A stretch of 42,230 nt of DNA from Pseudomonadota bacterium (GTDB taxonomy: Bacteria; Pseudomonadota; Alphaproteobacteria; Rhodobacterales; Rhodobacteraceae), in assembly GCA_021779835.1 (NCBI GenBank), contig JAJXZX010000027.1, positions 1 to 42,230 on the forward strand, written 5' to 3'. The position numbers and the translations under genes are program-made. Below the pieces are notes generated by a model, which made no database searches, was not told the DNA's origin, and was given only the letters and a program-made list of their open reading frames with translations. The number at the start of each line of letters is the position of its first letter. Positions within the stretch are counted from its first letter, which is position 1. Below, one piece after another: positions 26,247-33,696 of the stretch.

Positions 26247-27333
26247 CCGTGTCCGGAACTGGGTTCGCCCGCCGCGGGTCGAGGTGCATAGCCCCGAGCC
26301 GCACGCGGTGCGCAGTTCTGTCGATCACGTCGTCATACTGGATGGCACCATGTCCTCGCTTGATCCCGGGCATGAGACCAACGCGGGCCTGACCTACCGG
26401 TTGATGCGCGAACTGACGCCCTCGACGCGGCTGTCGGTGTATTACGAGGCCGGGATTCAGCTGCACAACTGGCGCGATTCGAAGGATGTGCTGGAGGGGC
26501 GCGGCATCAACCGGCAGATCCGGCGCGCCTATGGCTTTCTGGCCTCGCGCTATCATCCCGGCGACCGGATCTTTCTGTTCGGCTATTCGCGTGGCGCCTA
26601 TGCGGTGCGGTCCTTGGCCGGGGTGATCGATCGCATCGGGCTGTTGCAGGCGGAACATGCGACGGTGCGCAATGTGGTGCAGGCCTATCGCCACTACCAG
26701 TTGACGCCGGACAGCGACGGGGCGCGCGCGTTTTCGCGGCTGTATTGCCACGGCGAGATCGCGATTGAGATGGTTGGGGTCTGGGACACGGTAAAGGCGC
26801 TTGGCCTGCCGGTGCCGTTCCTGCGCCGGTTTATGGAGCCGAGGCACGCGTTTCACAACCACCACCTTGGCCCGGTTATCCGGCGCGGGTTTCATGCGCT
26901 GGCGCTGGACGAGACGCGCGTGGCGTTTGCGCCGGTGCTGTGGAATTGCCCGGAGGAATGGCAGGGCAGGGTAGAGCAGGTGTGGTTTCGCGGCGCACAT
27001 GGCGACGTGGGGGGGATGCTGGGCGGGCTGCCTCATGCGCGGCCTTTGGCGAATATCCCGCTGGTCTGGATGCTGGACAAGGCCGAGGGCTGCGGCCTGA
27101 CGCTGCCCGACGGATGGATGGCGCGGTTCCCCTGTGACGCGTCCGCGCCGATGGTTGGCACCTGGAGCGGGGTGGGAAAGTTGTTCCTGCATCGCGGTCG
27201 GCGACAGGTTGGGCAGGACCGTTCGGAAACCGTGCATGTCAGTGCAGCGGAGTGGTATCAGCGCCGCCACGCGCCGAAGCGGAGTGTGGCCCAGCTGTTC
27301 CGCGAGGCCAGAGATTTTCGAGTAAGGTATTGA
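26233..27333 (+). CDS. DUF2235 (Tle1-like) alpha/beta hydrolase
   Basis: A 366-residue DUF2235 protein. The nucleophile elbow GYSRGAYAVR places the Ser at about 119. Other family blocks are VVILDGTMSSLDPG, VWDTVKALGLPVP near 183, and the HGDVGG motif at 256-261 with the conserved His/Asp. In type VI secretion the Tle1 phospholipases carry this domain, but no secretion genes are here, and stand-alone chromosomal copies are common. No signal peptide is seen. The start is uncertain: GTG at 26233 or 26224 are the only early codons, and both overlap the preceding ORF, so the two are probably co-translated. Confidence 0.8.
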   Translation: MRLFDRVRNWVRPPRVEVHSPEPHAVRSSVDHVVILDGTMSSLDPGHETNAGLTYRLMRELTPSTRLSVYYEAGIQLHNWRDSKDVLEGRGINRQIRRAYGFLASRYHPGDRIFLFGYSRGAYAVRSLAGVIDRIGLLQAEHATVRNVVQAYRHYQLTPDSDGARAFSRLYCHGEIAIEMVGVWDTVKALGLPVPFLRRFMEPRHAFHNHHLGPVIRRGFHALALDETRVAFAPVLWNCPEEWQGRVEQVWFRGAHGDVGGMLGGLPHARPLANIPLVWMLDKAEGCGLTLPDGWMARFPCDASAPMVGTWSGVGKLFLHRGRRQVGQDRSETVHVSAAEWYQRRHAPKRSVAQLFREARDFRVRY

Positions 27334-27362
27334 AAAAGAAGGCTCCCGTTTGCACGGGAGCC
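27334..27362 (-). terminator. Terminator of metF
   Basis: A 9-bp perfect stem GGCTCCCGT (27341-27349) and ACGGGAGCC (27354-27362) with a 4-base loop. On the minus strand it is followed by TTCTTTTTC. It lies in the gap between the DUF2235 gene stop and the metF stop. Confidence 0.8.
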
Positions 27363-27392
27363 CAGGTCGCCACAGGGAGCGGCGGTCGTTCG

Positions 27393-28259
27393 TCAGGCAA
27401 CTTTCTCCAATGCGACCTCTGGGGTGAGGCCAAGTGCATGGCAAACGTCGCGGGTCAGATGCGGGCGGTTGAGGGTGTAGAAGTGCAGATCCTGCACGCC
27501 TTCACCGATCAGGGTATCGCAAAGCTCGGTGCAGATCGCGGTCGAGAGCAGCTCTTCACGGCCGTCGCGGATGGCATGGGCAAAGGCCTCGTCGAGCCAT
27601 TGCGGGACGGCGGTGCCGCAGCGGGCGGCGAACTTCTTGACGCCGTCCCAGTTGGCGATCGGCAGGATGCCGGGGATGATCGGGGCGGTGATGCCCTCGG
27701 CGGCGCAGGCGTCGCGGAAACGCAGGAAGGTTTCCGCCTCGAAGAAGAACTGCGTGATGGCGGAGGAGGCGCCGGCGTCAATCTTGCGTTTGAGCCAGCG
27801 CACGTCGGCGCGGATGTCGGCGGCCTCGGGGTGCTTGTCGGGATAGGCGCCGACGCGCAGGTTGAATTTGCCGGTGGCGGCCAGCGCCTCGATCAGCTCG
27901 ACCGAGCTGGCAAAACCGTCGGGATTGGCGGTGAATTTCTGCGCGCCTTTGGGGGCATCGCCGCGCAATGCGACGATTTCGGTGACGCCAGCGTCGGCAT
28001 AAGATTGCGCGATTTCAAGGGTTTCGGCGCGGGTCGCGTCAACGCAGGTCAGATGCGCCGCCACGTTGAGGCCGGTGGTTTTGCCAATCGTCGTGACCGC
28101 TTCATGCGTCAGTTTGCGCGTGGTGCCGCCAGCGCCATAGGTGACCGAGACGAAGCTGGGCTGCAAGGGAGCCAGCATCTGCACGGTGTCCCACAGGCGA
28201 AAGCTCGCTTCGAGCGTTTGCGGGGGGAAGAATTCGAAGGACACGCGCGGATTGGTCAT
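27393..28259 (-). CDS. metF: Methylenetetrahydrofolate reductase
   Basis: A 288-residue FAD-dependent TIM-barrel enzyme that reduces 5,10-methylene-THF to 5-methyl-THF, the methyl donor for methionine synthesis. The N-terminus VSFEFFPPQT holds the catalytic Glu at residue 9; VTYGAGGTTR, HLTCVDATR, LRGDAP and ITQFFFE are the classic MetF blocks, and PGILPI follows. The ATG at 28259 has AAGGAG 9 bases upstream. An upstream in-frame ATG at 28301 gives 14 extra residues with no family match. It is divergent from a MetR-like regulator, the arrangement known in other proteobacteria. Confidence 0.95.
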   Translation of the reverse strand: MTNPRVSFEFFPPQTLEASFRLWDTVQMLAPLQPSFVSVTYGAGGTTRKLTHEAVTTIGKTTGLNVAAHLTCVDATRAETLEIAQSYADAGVTEIVALRGDAPKGAQKFTANPDGFASSVELIEALAATGKFNLRVGAYPDKHPEAADIRADVRWLKRKIDAGASSAITQFFFEAETFLRFRDACAAEGITAPIIPGILPIANWDGVKKFAARCGTAVPQWLDEAFAHAIRDGREELLSTAICTELCDTLIGEGVQDLHFYTLNRPHLTRDVCHALGLTPEVALEKVA

Positions 28260-28312
28260 GGGTAGGCTCCTTTGGATGCCCCCTTGTCGCATGTCTGGCA
28301 ATGTGAGACAAA

Positions 28313-28338
28313 TTCATAATCTTCAACACCATTATGAG
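28313..28338. promoter_or_regulatory. Candidate LysR-type operator between metF and metR
   Basis: A perfect inverted repeat TCATAAT (28314-28320) and ATTATGA (28331-28337) with a 10-base spacer lies in the 91-base divergent gap, 13 bases upstream of the metR ATG. The layout fits a LysR-type site, though the spacing is wider than the TGAA-N5-TTCA MetR consensus of enteric bacteria. Confidence 0.45.
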
Positions 28339-28350
28339 GTTAACCGCAGG

Positions 28351-29256
28351 ATGCATCTGGAATTCAGGCACCTTCGTTCCATCAAGGCGATCCATGATGC
28401 GGGCGGTTTGGCGCGGGCGGCGGATATCATGAACATGACGCAGTCGGCTTTATCGCATCAGATCAAGGGGTTGGAGGATCAGGCCGGGGTGGAGCTGTTC
28501 GTGCGGCGATCCAAGCCGCTGAAACTCTCGGCGGCGGGCTTGCGGCTTTTGCGCGTGGCGGAAAAGGTGCTGCCGGAGATTGATGCGCTGGACGAGGAGT
28601 TTCGCGCGCTGATTTCGGGGAAATCGGGGCGGTTGCATATCGCGATTGAGTGCCACGCCTGCTTTGAGTGGCTGTTCCCGGTGCTGGAGAAATTCCGCCA
28701 TGCCTGGCCAGAGATTGACGTGGATATCCGGCCCGGTTTGGCGTTTGGCGCGCTACCTGCTTTGCTGCGCGAAGAGGTCGATCTGGTGGTGTCGTCCGAC
28801 CCCGAAGACCTGCCTGGCGTGCAGTTCAATCCGCTGTTCGACTATGCGCCGGTGTTCGTTGCATCGAAGGATAACCCATTGGCAAAAAAGCCTTTTGTGG
28901 TGGCGGAGGACTTCCGCGATCAGATGCTGATTACCTATCCAGTGGACCGCTCTCGGTTGGACATATTCTCGGAGCTTTTGACCCCCGCGAAGGTGGAGCC
29001 GCGGGGGGTGCGGCAGGTGGAATTGACGGCGGTGATCCTGATGTTGGTGGCGTCAAACCGGGGGGTGGCGGTTTTGCCGGATTGGGTGGTGCGCGAGGTC
29101 AAGTATCACAGCGATTATGTGACGCGGCCGGTGACGGAAAAGGGTTTGGTTAAAAGGCTTTACGCGGCGACGCGGACCGAGGATGCGGTCAAGCCGTTCA
29201 TGGCGCATTTCCTGCGGCTGGGGCGCAGTGAGCCGGTGAAATTGCAGCGCGGCTGA
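28351..29256 (+). CDS. metR: LysR family regulator, MetR-like
   Basis: A 301-residue LysR-type activator. The N-terminal winged helix-turn-helix is in residues 4-62 (HLRSIKAIHDAGGLARAAD then MTQSALSHQIKGLE), and the remaining part is a periplasmic-binding-protein-like effector domain (RLHIAIECHACFEWLFPVLE ... GVAVLPDWVV). The ECHACFEWL stretch and the divergent metF identify it as MetR, which uses homocysteine as coinducer to activate methionine genes. The start at 28351 gives the family length; upstream codons would run through the operator region and the metF leader. Confidence 0.85.
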   Translation: MHLEFRHLRSIKAIHDAGGLARAADIMNMTQSALSHQIKGLEDQAGVELFVRRSKPLKLSAAGLRLLRVAEKVLPEIDALDEEFRALISGKSGRLHIAIECHACFEWLFPVLEKFRHAWPEIDVDIRPGLAFGALPALLREEVDLVVSSDPEDLPGVQFNPLFDYAPVFVASKDNPLAKKPFVVAEDFRDQMLITYPVDRSRLDIFSELLTPAKVEPRGVRQVELTAVILMLVASNRGVAVLPDWVVREVKYHSDYVTRPVTEKGLVKRLYAATRTEDAVKPFMAHFLRLGRSEPVKLQRG

Positions 29257-29268
29257 CCGCAGGCGGCA

Positions 29269-29315
29269 TATGTTTTGCGTATGTTTTTCGTATGTATTTC
29301 ATACATACGATATGC
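29269..29315. repeat. 11-bp-phased intergenic element, copy 2
   Basis: Three 11-base units TATGTTTTGCG, TATGTTTTTCG and TATGTATTTCA (29269-29301) are followed by TACATACG, giving an 8-bp perfect hairpin with CGTATGTA around TTTCA. Outer arms GCATAT (29266-29271) and ATATGC (29310-29315) can extend the fold. It starts 12 bases after the metR stop in a convergent gap, in the same orientation as copy 1. Confidence 0.85.
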
Positions 29316-29330
29316 AGCGCGGCGCGGCCC

Positions 29331-30788
29331 TTAGGGATAGAAGGTGGCGTGGGCCCTTACGGTGGCGGGCTCTGCCGTCGCGGTCATCGTGCGGACGCTG
29401 GTGAGGTCGGCGGCGGACAGCCGGGCTGCGGGGAACGGCGCGTGGGTGCGCCGGGTCAGACCGGATAGAATCGCCTGTTCGACCAGCGTGTAATCGCCGC
29501 CAAAATGGTGGCCGCCCTTGGTCTCCAGCAGTTCACCACCGAGGGCACCAAGCGCCGGGCAGGCCGCGTTTTGCGCCTTGACGCCATAGACGCATTGCAG
29601 CTTGTCCATCGGCAGCGCCTGCGCGTCGGTCATGGTATCGGTGGCGGCATTGCTGTGCGAGCCGAGCCAGCCGGAGACGGTGATCTGCCAGTCAGCAGCG
29701 GTGGAAAACGCCAGCAGGCTGATCTGGGCAACGGGAGCACGCGCCGCGGGCGGCAGGGCGCGGTAGGTGGCGGGCAGCACGTCGGCCCCAAAGGAATAGC
29801 CGACGAGGATGACCCGCTTTACCCGCCACAGGCTGCGGTATTTCTCGATCAGGGCGGCGAGGTCTGAGGCGGTTTCTTGTGGCGTGCGGCGCGACCAGAA
29901 ATAGCGCAGGCTGTCGAGGCCGACGACGGGCACGCCGTCCGCTTGCAGTTTTTTGCCGATCGAGGAGTCGATGTCGCGCCAGCCGCCGTCGCCTGACAGG
30001 ATGATCGCCATCGCATCATATTTCGGCTTGGTCGGCAACAGGGTGACGGGCAGCGCGTCGGCAAGGCGCGCGGCGGCGGCGACGCGCGTTTCGATCAGCG
30101 AGACCATTGCATCGACGCTGGGCGTGGCGGCAGAGGCAAGGGTGACGTTGGTCGAATTTGCCTTCAGCGCGGTGATGCGGGCGCGCGTTTCGCCATTCGC
30201 TTGCGGCGTCAGCAGGACCGAGACCGGATCGACCTGCGCCCCACGGGGAAGCGCGTAAATCAGGCCCGCGGCGGTGGTGAAGTAGCCGGCGGGGGTGCAA
30301 AGCTCGACGGGAAAGGGGATCGCGGTGGTGGGGTCGGCGACGGCGGTGCCGCCGATGGTGACGTTGGGCGTCTGGGCAACCATGTCGAGCGCGATGCCAC
30401 CGCCAAGACCAATGCCCGCGACGATGGGGGCGGCATAGCCCTTGGCGCCACTGTCACGCTGGTATTGCTGGCTGAGGCGTTCGACGTCGGCCACGAGGTA
30501 GGCGCATTCGTGCGCCTTTTGGCCGATGGTGGCGAGGTAGGCGGGGGTATCGACGCCAACCACAGCGATGCCGTCGGATTGCAGGCGGGCGGAAATGCGG
30601 TCCTCGCGCGCGGTCCAGCCCGAGGCGTCGGACATCAGGAACACCACGCCCTTCGCCGGGCCTTGCGGCATCGCGACACGGTCAAGCGGCATCAGGTTGT
30701 TGATGCTGGGCGTGAGCAGCGTGTAGGCGAGCGTGCCGCCGCCCGCAAGGGTGCCAAGGGCGGCGCAGAGGAGAAGAATGCGTTTCAT
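29331..30788 (-). CDS. AcvB/VirJ family protein (lysyl-phosphatidylglycerol hydrolase-like)
   Basis: A 485-residue exported protein with an N-terminal hydrophobic segment (residues 4-24) and two alpha/beta-hydrolase-like halves. The second half carries the serine motif VGYSFGADVLP and a late His in GGHHFGGDY; the stretch AIILSGDGGWRDID is a VirJ/AcvB hallmark. In Agrobacterium AcvB removes lysine from lysyl-phosphatidylglycerol in the periplasm. The usual partner, an MprF/LpiA-type synthase, is not in the window. The start at 30788 has only a weak ribosome site; an upstream ATG at 30824 would precede the signal sequence. Confidence 0.82.
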   Translation of the reverse strand: MKRILLLCAALGTLAGGGTLAYTLLTPSINNLMPLDRVAMPQGPAKGVVFLMSDASGWTAREDRISARLQSDGIAVVGVDTPAYLATIGQKAHECAYLVADVERLSQQYQRDSGAKGYAAPIVAGIGLGGGIALDMVAQTPNVTIGGTAVADPTTAIPFPVELCTPAGYFTTAAGLIYALPRGAQVDPVSVLLTPQANGETRARITALKANSTNVTLASAATPSVDAMVSLIETRVAAAARLADALPVTLLPTKPKYDAMAIILSGDGGWRDIDSSIGKKLQADGVPVVGLDSLRYFWSRRTPQETASDLAALIEKYRSLWRVKRVILVGYSFGADVLPATYRALPPAARAPVAQISLLAFSTAADWQITVSGWLGSHSNAATDTMTDAQALPMDKLQCVYGVKAQNAACPALGALGGELLETKGGHHFGGDYTLVEQAILSGLTRRTHAPFPAARLSAADLTSVRTMTATAEPATVRAHATFYP

Positions 30789-30908
30789 TCGGTCCGCTTG
30801 ATTCGGTGGTGGGCTCGGGCACAAAAGCCGCAGGGCAGTCAGGGCGCTGTTTATCCCGAGGCGACCGCGTTGCGATAGCCGGTCATTGTAGCGTTTTTGT
30901 GACTGCCA

Positions 30909-30944
30909 AGCGGGCCTCGCCGGCGTCGTTAGCTGAGGCCCGCT
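30909..30944. other. 10-bp inverted repeat between the acvB-like and pagL-like genes
   Basis: AGCGGGCCTC (30909-30918) and GAGGCCCGCT (30935-30944) pair perfectly around a 16-base loop, downstream of the pagL-like stop on the minus strand. There is no T-run on either side, so it is a weak terminator candidate or a transcript-processing hairpin. Confidence 0.5.
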
Positions 30945-30970
30945 GATTTCTGGCTGACGTCCGGTGCGCG

Positions 30971-31462
30971 TCAGAAATTATGGGTGAGGCGCAGGCTGAC
31001 TTTGTTCACGCCGGGGTTGGGCGAGTAGAGGTTGGCGTTGGAACGGTGGTCGATGGCGAGCGAGAGGCCGTAGTTGTTGGCCAAGCGGTAGCCGACGCCG
31101 AACAGGGTGCGGAACTCGATCGGGCCGCCAAGGTTGGTGCCGGCATTGGCGCCGTGGTAGAGGCCGGGCATCTCTGACATCTCCAGATACCAGGCCTGCG
31201 AGAGGTCGTAGCGGGCGGCGATGCCGGCGCCGGCCCAGGCGTCGCCTGCGCGGTCAAGCTCTAATGCGCCACCAAGGCCGATTGACCAGTGGCCGGGGTG
31301 CCAGATCGGGGCGGCGTGGTATTCGAGGGTGAGGTCGGGCTCTGTGGGGGCGCCGATGTGGGAGAAGTCAGCGGCGCCGAAGCCCGCGACCCAATCGGCG
31401 GCGAGGGCGGGCAGCGGCGCGAGGGTGAGGGCGGCGGCGAGGAGGAGGGGAAGGCGGGGCAT
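30971..31462 (-). CDS. PagL-like acyloxyacyl hydrolase family outer membrane protein
   Basis: A 163-residue predicted outer membrane beta-barrel with a signal peptide (residues 1-21, ALA before ADW) and a C-terminal Phe (LTHNF), typical for barrel insertion. It resembles the lipid A 3-O-deacylase PagL family. The catalytic His and Ser appear as HRSNA at residues 139-143. The residue aligned with the catalytic Glu of Pseudomonas PagL (12 after the Ser) seems to be Asn153 in NPGVN. Activity is thus uncertain. I chose the ATG at 31462 because it begins the signal peptide directly. Confidence 0.75.
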   Translation of the reverse strand: MPRLPLLLAAALTLAPLPALAADWVAGFGAADFSHIGAPTEPDLTLEYHAAPIWHPGHWSIGLGGALELDRAGDAWAGAGIAARYDLSQAWYLEMSEMPGLYHGANAGTNLGGPIEFRTLFGVGYRLANNYGLSLAIDHRSNANLYSPNPGVNKVSLRLTHNF

Positions 31463-31770
31463 GGGGCGCTCTGGTTTTGGTGGTTGCTCGGGTGATCTAG
31501 GCCTCGGGGAGGCGGGGATCAATGACGGCGATGGGGCGGCGGATGGGTTTGGCGAGAATTGCAGCTTGTTGACTGTGCAACAATTTGCACGGCAATGATA
31601 TGGTGAAGGTTTGGAGTTTTGGCGCCTGAATTTTACCCGTGGTTAATCGGCGGGTGGTGCGGGCAGGGAGCCACGGGCCGAGACCTGGGGCCAAAAACAC
31701 AAAGGACCCAGACCTGCATGCAGGGTGGGTCCTTGAATTCAGACTGGCGCAGCCGCGCCGGATCGCTGCC
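31463..31770. other. Intergenic region between pagL-like and DUF1127 genes
   Basis: A 308-base gap on the minus strand. It contains a perfect 6-bp palindrome GTGCAA-CAAT-TTGCAC at 31575-31590, partly inside a promoter-like plus-strand arrangement beginning with TTGACT at 31569, and the DUF1127 terminator hairpin at 31702-31734. No supported reading frame lies in it. Confidence 0.5.
31690..31734 (-). terminator. Terminator of the DUF1127 gene
   Basis: A 9-bp outer stem AAGGACCCA (31702-31710) and TGGGTCCTT (31726-31734) encloses a 12-bp palindrome CCTGCATGCAGG. On the minus strand it is followed by TGTGTTTTTGG. It lies 37 bases after the DUF1127 stop. Confidence 0.75.
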
Positions 31771-32001
31771 TTAGTTGGTCGCGCGGACCAAAGTGCCAAG
31801 CGCAATCTCATGGATGTCGCCGCGACGCACGCCGATGTCGGCCAGATCGCGGTCGGACATTGCCGAAAGCTCGCGACGGGTGGAGAGATAGGCCTGACGC
31901 ATGTCAAAGCCCTCGCGCACGCGGTCAAGCGAGGCCTGAAGGTTGAAGCCGAAGCCAGAAGCCTTCGCACGGGTCGGTTTACCAATGGTTACAAAAGTCA
32001 T
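31771..32001 (-). CDS. DUF1127 domain protein
   Basis: A 76-residue basic protein ending in a DUF1127 domain (LSTRRELSAMSDRDLADIGV followed by RRGDIHEIA). DUF1127 proteins are short, often stress-induced, and some in Rhodobacter and Agrobacterium bind RNA or affect phosphate and carbon metabolism. The ATG at 32001 follows AGGA by 9 bases; an upstream extension to 32148 reads through lower-quality sequence. It has its own promoter region of about 130 bases below the response regulator gene and its own terminator. Confidence 0.85.
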   Translation of the reverse strand: MTFVTIGKPTRAKASGFGFNLQASLDRVREGFDMRQAYLSTRRELSAMSDRDLADIGVRRGDIHEIALGTLVRATN

Positions 32002-32131
32002 TTTCACATCCTGCTTTCTATTTTTCTTACCGTCTGAATATGTGCTTTTGCTGCACATGCACAATGCACGGGAATGAAATGCCGCAATGCAGCGAACGCA
32101 TTGCTCGGGCAGCAGGACGCTAACCGTCTGT

Positions 32132-33166
32132 TTATCTGGTCGTGTCACCCAGCAGGCGTTGGACCGTTTTTGAAAGGGTGCCTATGAACCCCGGACTGTT
32201 GCCCGTATCCCGTTGGTGCATATCGGACGGCGTTTCCGGTGGGATCAGCAAGTCGGCGATCACGCTGTGGAGGTGATTAAGCGCAGCCTTGCCAGAGTGC
32301 GTCACGCCGAAGCGCGTGCGCGCACCCATCTTTATAGTAATGTCAATCCGGCGGCCGCTTGCGGTTACGGCGCCCAAGTCCGCAAGCATCTGATTACATT
32401 CTGTTTCAAGCTCTGGCACATCGAGATCGCCGAAGTCCGAGACCAAGCTGACAAAAATGCCGTTGCCAGCATAGGCGGTCATCCTGTTGATACCGTGCAT
32501 AGAATTGATGACGCTTTCTACGGTGTCGGCCAAGATGTCGCGGAACAAGATATTGGCATGGCTCCGGGCGTAGAGCTCTGCGACGTTCGCAATTCGGAAG
32601 GCAACCAAGCTTGTCGCATAGAGATCGCCGCGCTGCATCTTGAGCAGGTAGTTTTCAAGCGCCAGCATATCAATCACGCCGGCAACGTCGGTGATGTGAA
32701 CAGCGTCTGACAATTCGACCCGATAGACATCCTCTAGCTGGGCGCCGATCGCCTTTACCTCGAACTTTTTCTGCGAGAGCCGATTGTTTGTTTGGATCTG
32801 TCGCTGCGCGATGCGCACGCGCGAGCCAAGTTCGGTCAGGTCAAACGGTTTGGTGACGTAGTCTGAGGCCCCGCTGGAAAAGGCGCGGTCGATATACGCC
32901 TTGTCGGACAACGACGTGATCATAATGATCGGCGTCTCGTTGTAGCGATCCTGCCGGCGCAGCCATTTGCAGAGATCAATCCCATTCATTCCCGGCATCT
33001 GAATATCAAGCAAGATGCATTGGTAGGGTGACGCAGCATTCCGCACACAATCAATCGCGTGTTCGGCGGAGGTAGCAAGGGTAATGTCGCTAAGTCCAAC
33101 GTTGTTGAGCGCCTCGGTCAGGAGTTCAAGGATAAATTCGTCATCATCGACCGCAAGGATTTTCAT
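32132..33166 (-). CDS. Response regulator with degenerate GGDEF-like output domain
   Basis: A 344-residue protein. Residues 1-120 are a receiver domain with the acidic pocket at 7-9, phosphoacceptor Asp54 (LLDIQMPG) and Lys106 (TKPFD). After a helical linker, residues about 175-320 have the outline of a GGDEF diguanylate cyclase domain, but the GGDEF motif reads GNGIF (234-238), and the metal-binding Asp stretch is SLVAFRI. It is therefore not expected to make cyclic di-GMP. No histidine kinase gene is adjacent. The gene looks less G+C-rich than its neighbours. The start has a GGGAA ribosome site. Confidence 0.8.
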   Translation of the reverse strand: MKILAVDDDEFILELLTEALNNVGLSDITLATSAEHAIDCVRNAASPYQCILLDIQMPGMNGIDLCKWLRRQDRYNETPIIMITSLSDKAYIDRAFSSGASDYVTKPFDLTELGSRVRIAQRQIQTNNRLSQKKFEVKAIGAQLEDVYRVELSDAVHITDVAGVIDMLALENYLLKMQRGDLYATSLVAFRIANVAELYARSHANILFRDILADTVESVINSMHGINRMTAYAGNGIFVSLVSDFGDLDVPELETECNQMLADLGAVTASGRRIDITIKMGARTRFGVTHSGKAALNHLHSVIADLLIPPETPSDMHQRDTGNSPGFIGTLSKTVQRLLGDTTR

Positions 33167-33532
33167 GTCACTGTTCCCTTCCCTTCGCCAACCGAAGCCG
33201 CCCGTCGGATCGCTGTGGGCTAAGTGCGAAGTTTCCCCAGCAGACGTGTTTTGTCGTTAAAGCTAAAATAATCTTGAAGTTGTAAGATGGCAGAAATGTG
33301 GTTTTCGTGAGCGCCAAATGAAAAAAAGCCCACGCGCCGCTTTCGACCGGAGGAGATTTTGGCGCGGAACTGACGCGGACGGGCATGGAGAGCTTACTGC
33401 TCGGAAGGCTGTGTTGGGTTCAGGGCCGACCTTTGCCACCCATGTTGAACGCGTTTTGTGGCTGACGGTTGGACCGCACAACCTGCCGCGGCCCGACGTT
33501 GGAAGGGCTTGCAATGATATCAAGGGGATAGA
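33167..33532. other. Intergenic region between the response regulator and tRNA-Thr
   Basis: A 366-base gap. On the minus strand, downstream of the tRNA, a short stem AAAGC/GCTTT followed by T-run occurs near 33321-33343, a weak terminator candidate. The A/T-rich part at 33240-33310 probably holds the response regulator promoter. I see no supported reading frame. Confidence 0.4.
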
Positions 33533-33607
33533 TGGTGCTGTGAGAGAGGATTGAACTCTCGACCTCACCCTTACCAAGGGTGTGCTCTACCACTGAGCTA
33601 CCACAGC
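33533..33607 (-). tRNA. tRNA-Thr (GGT)
   Basis: On the minus strand the acceptor stem GCTGTGG pairs with TCACAGC (one G-T wobble), the D arm reads AGCTCAGTGGTAGAGC, the anticodon loop TTGGTAA gives anticodon GGT, and the T arm contains AGTTCAATCCT. CCA is encoded. The gene stands alone. Confidence 0.97.
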
Positions 33608-33696
33608 ACGCGTCGTGGGCGGCTGATTAGACGCAAACGATTCTGGACGCAAGCGCAATATGGACCCTTTGCGCATCGTGGGGTAGAGAAAGGGCG

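Noticed and set aside
26233..27333. Type VI secretion effector assignment for the DUF2235 protein
   Set aside because: No vgrG, hcp, PAAR or immunity gene is adjacent; the domain also occurs in stand-alone proteins.
31430..31455. CCTCCTC-type motif on the minus strand, recalling Rhodobacter CcsR small RNAs near a DUF1127 gene
   Set aside because: It lies inside the signal-peptide coding part of the PagL-like gene and there is no hairpin array downstream of DUF1127.
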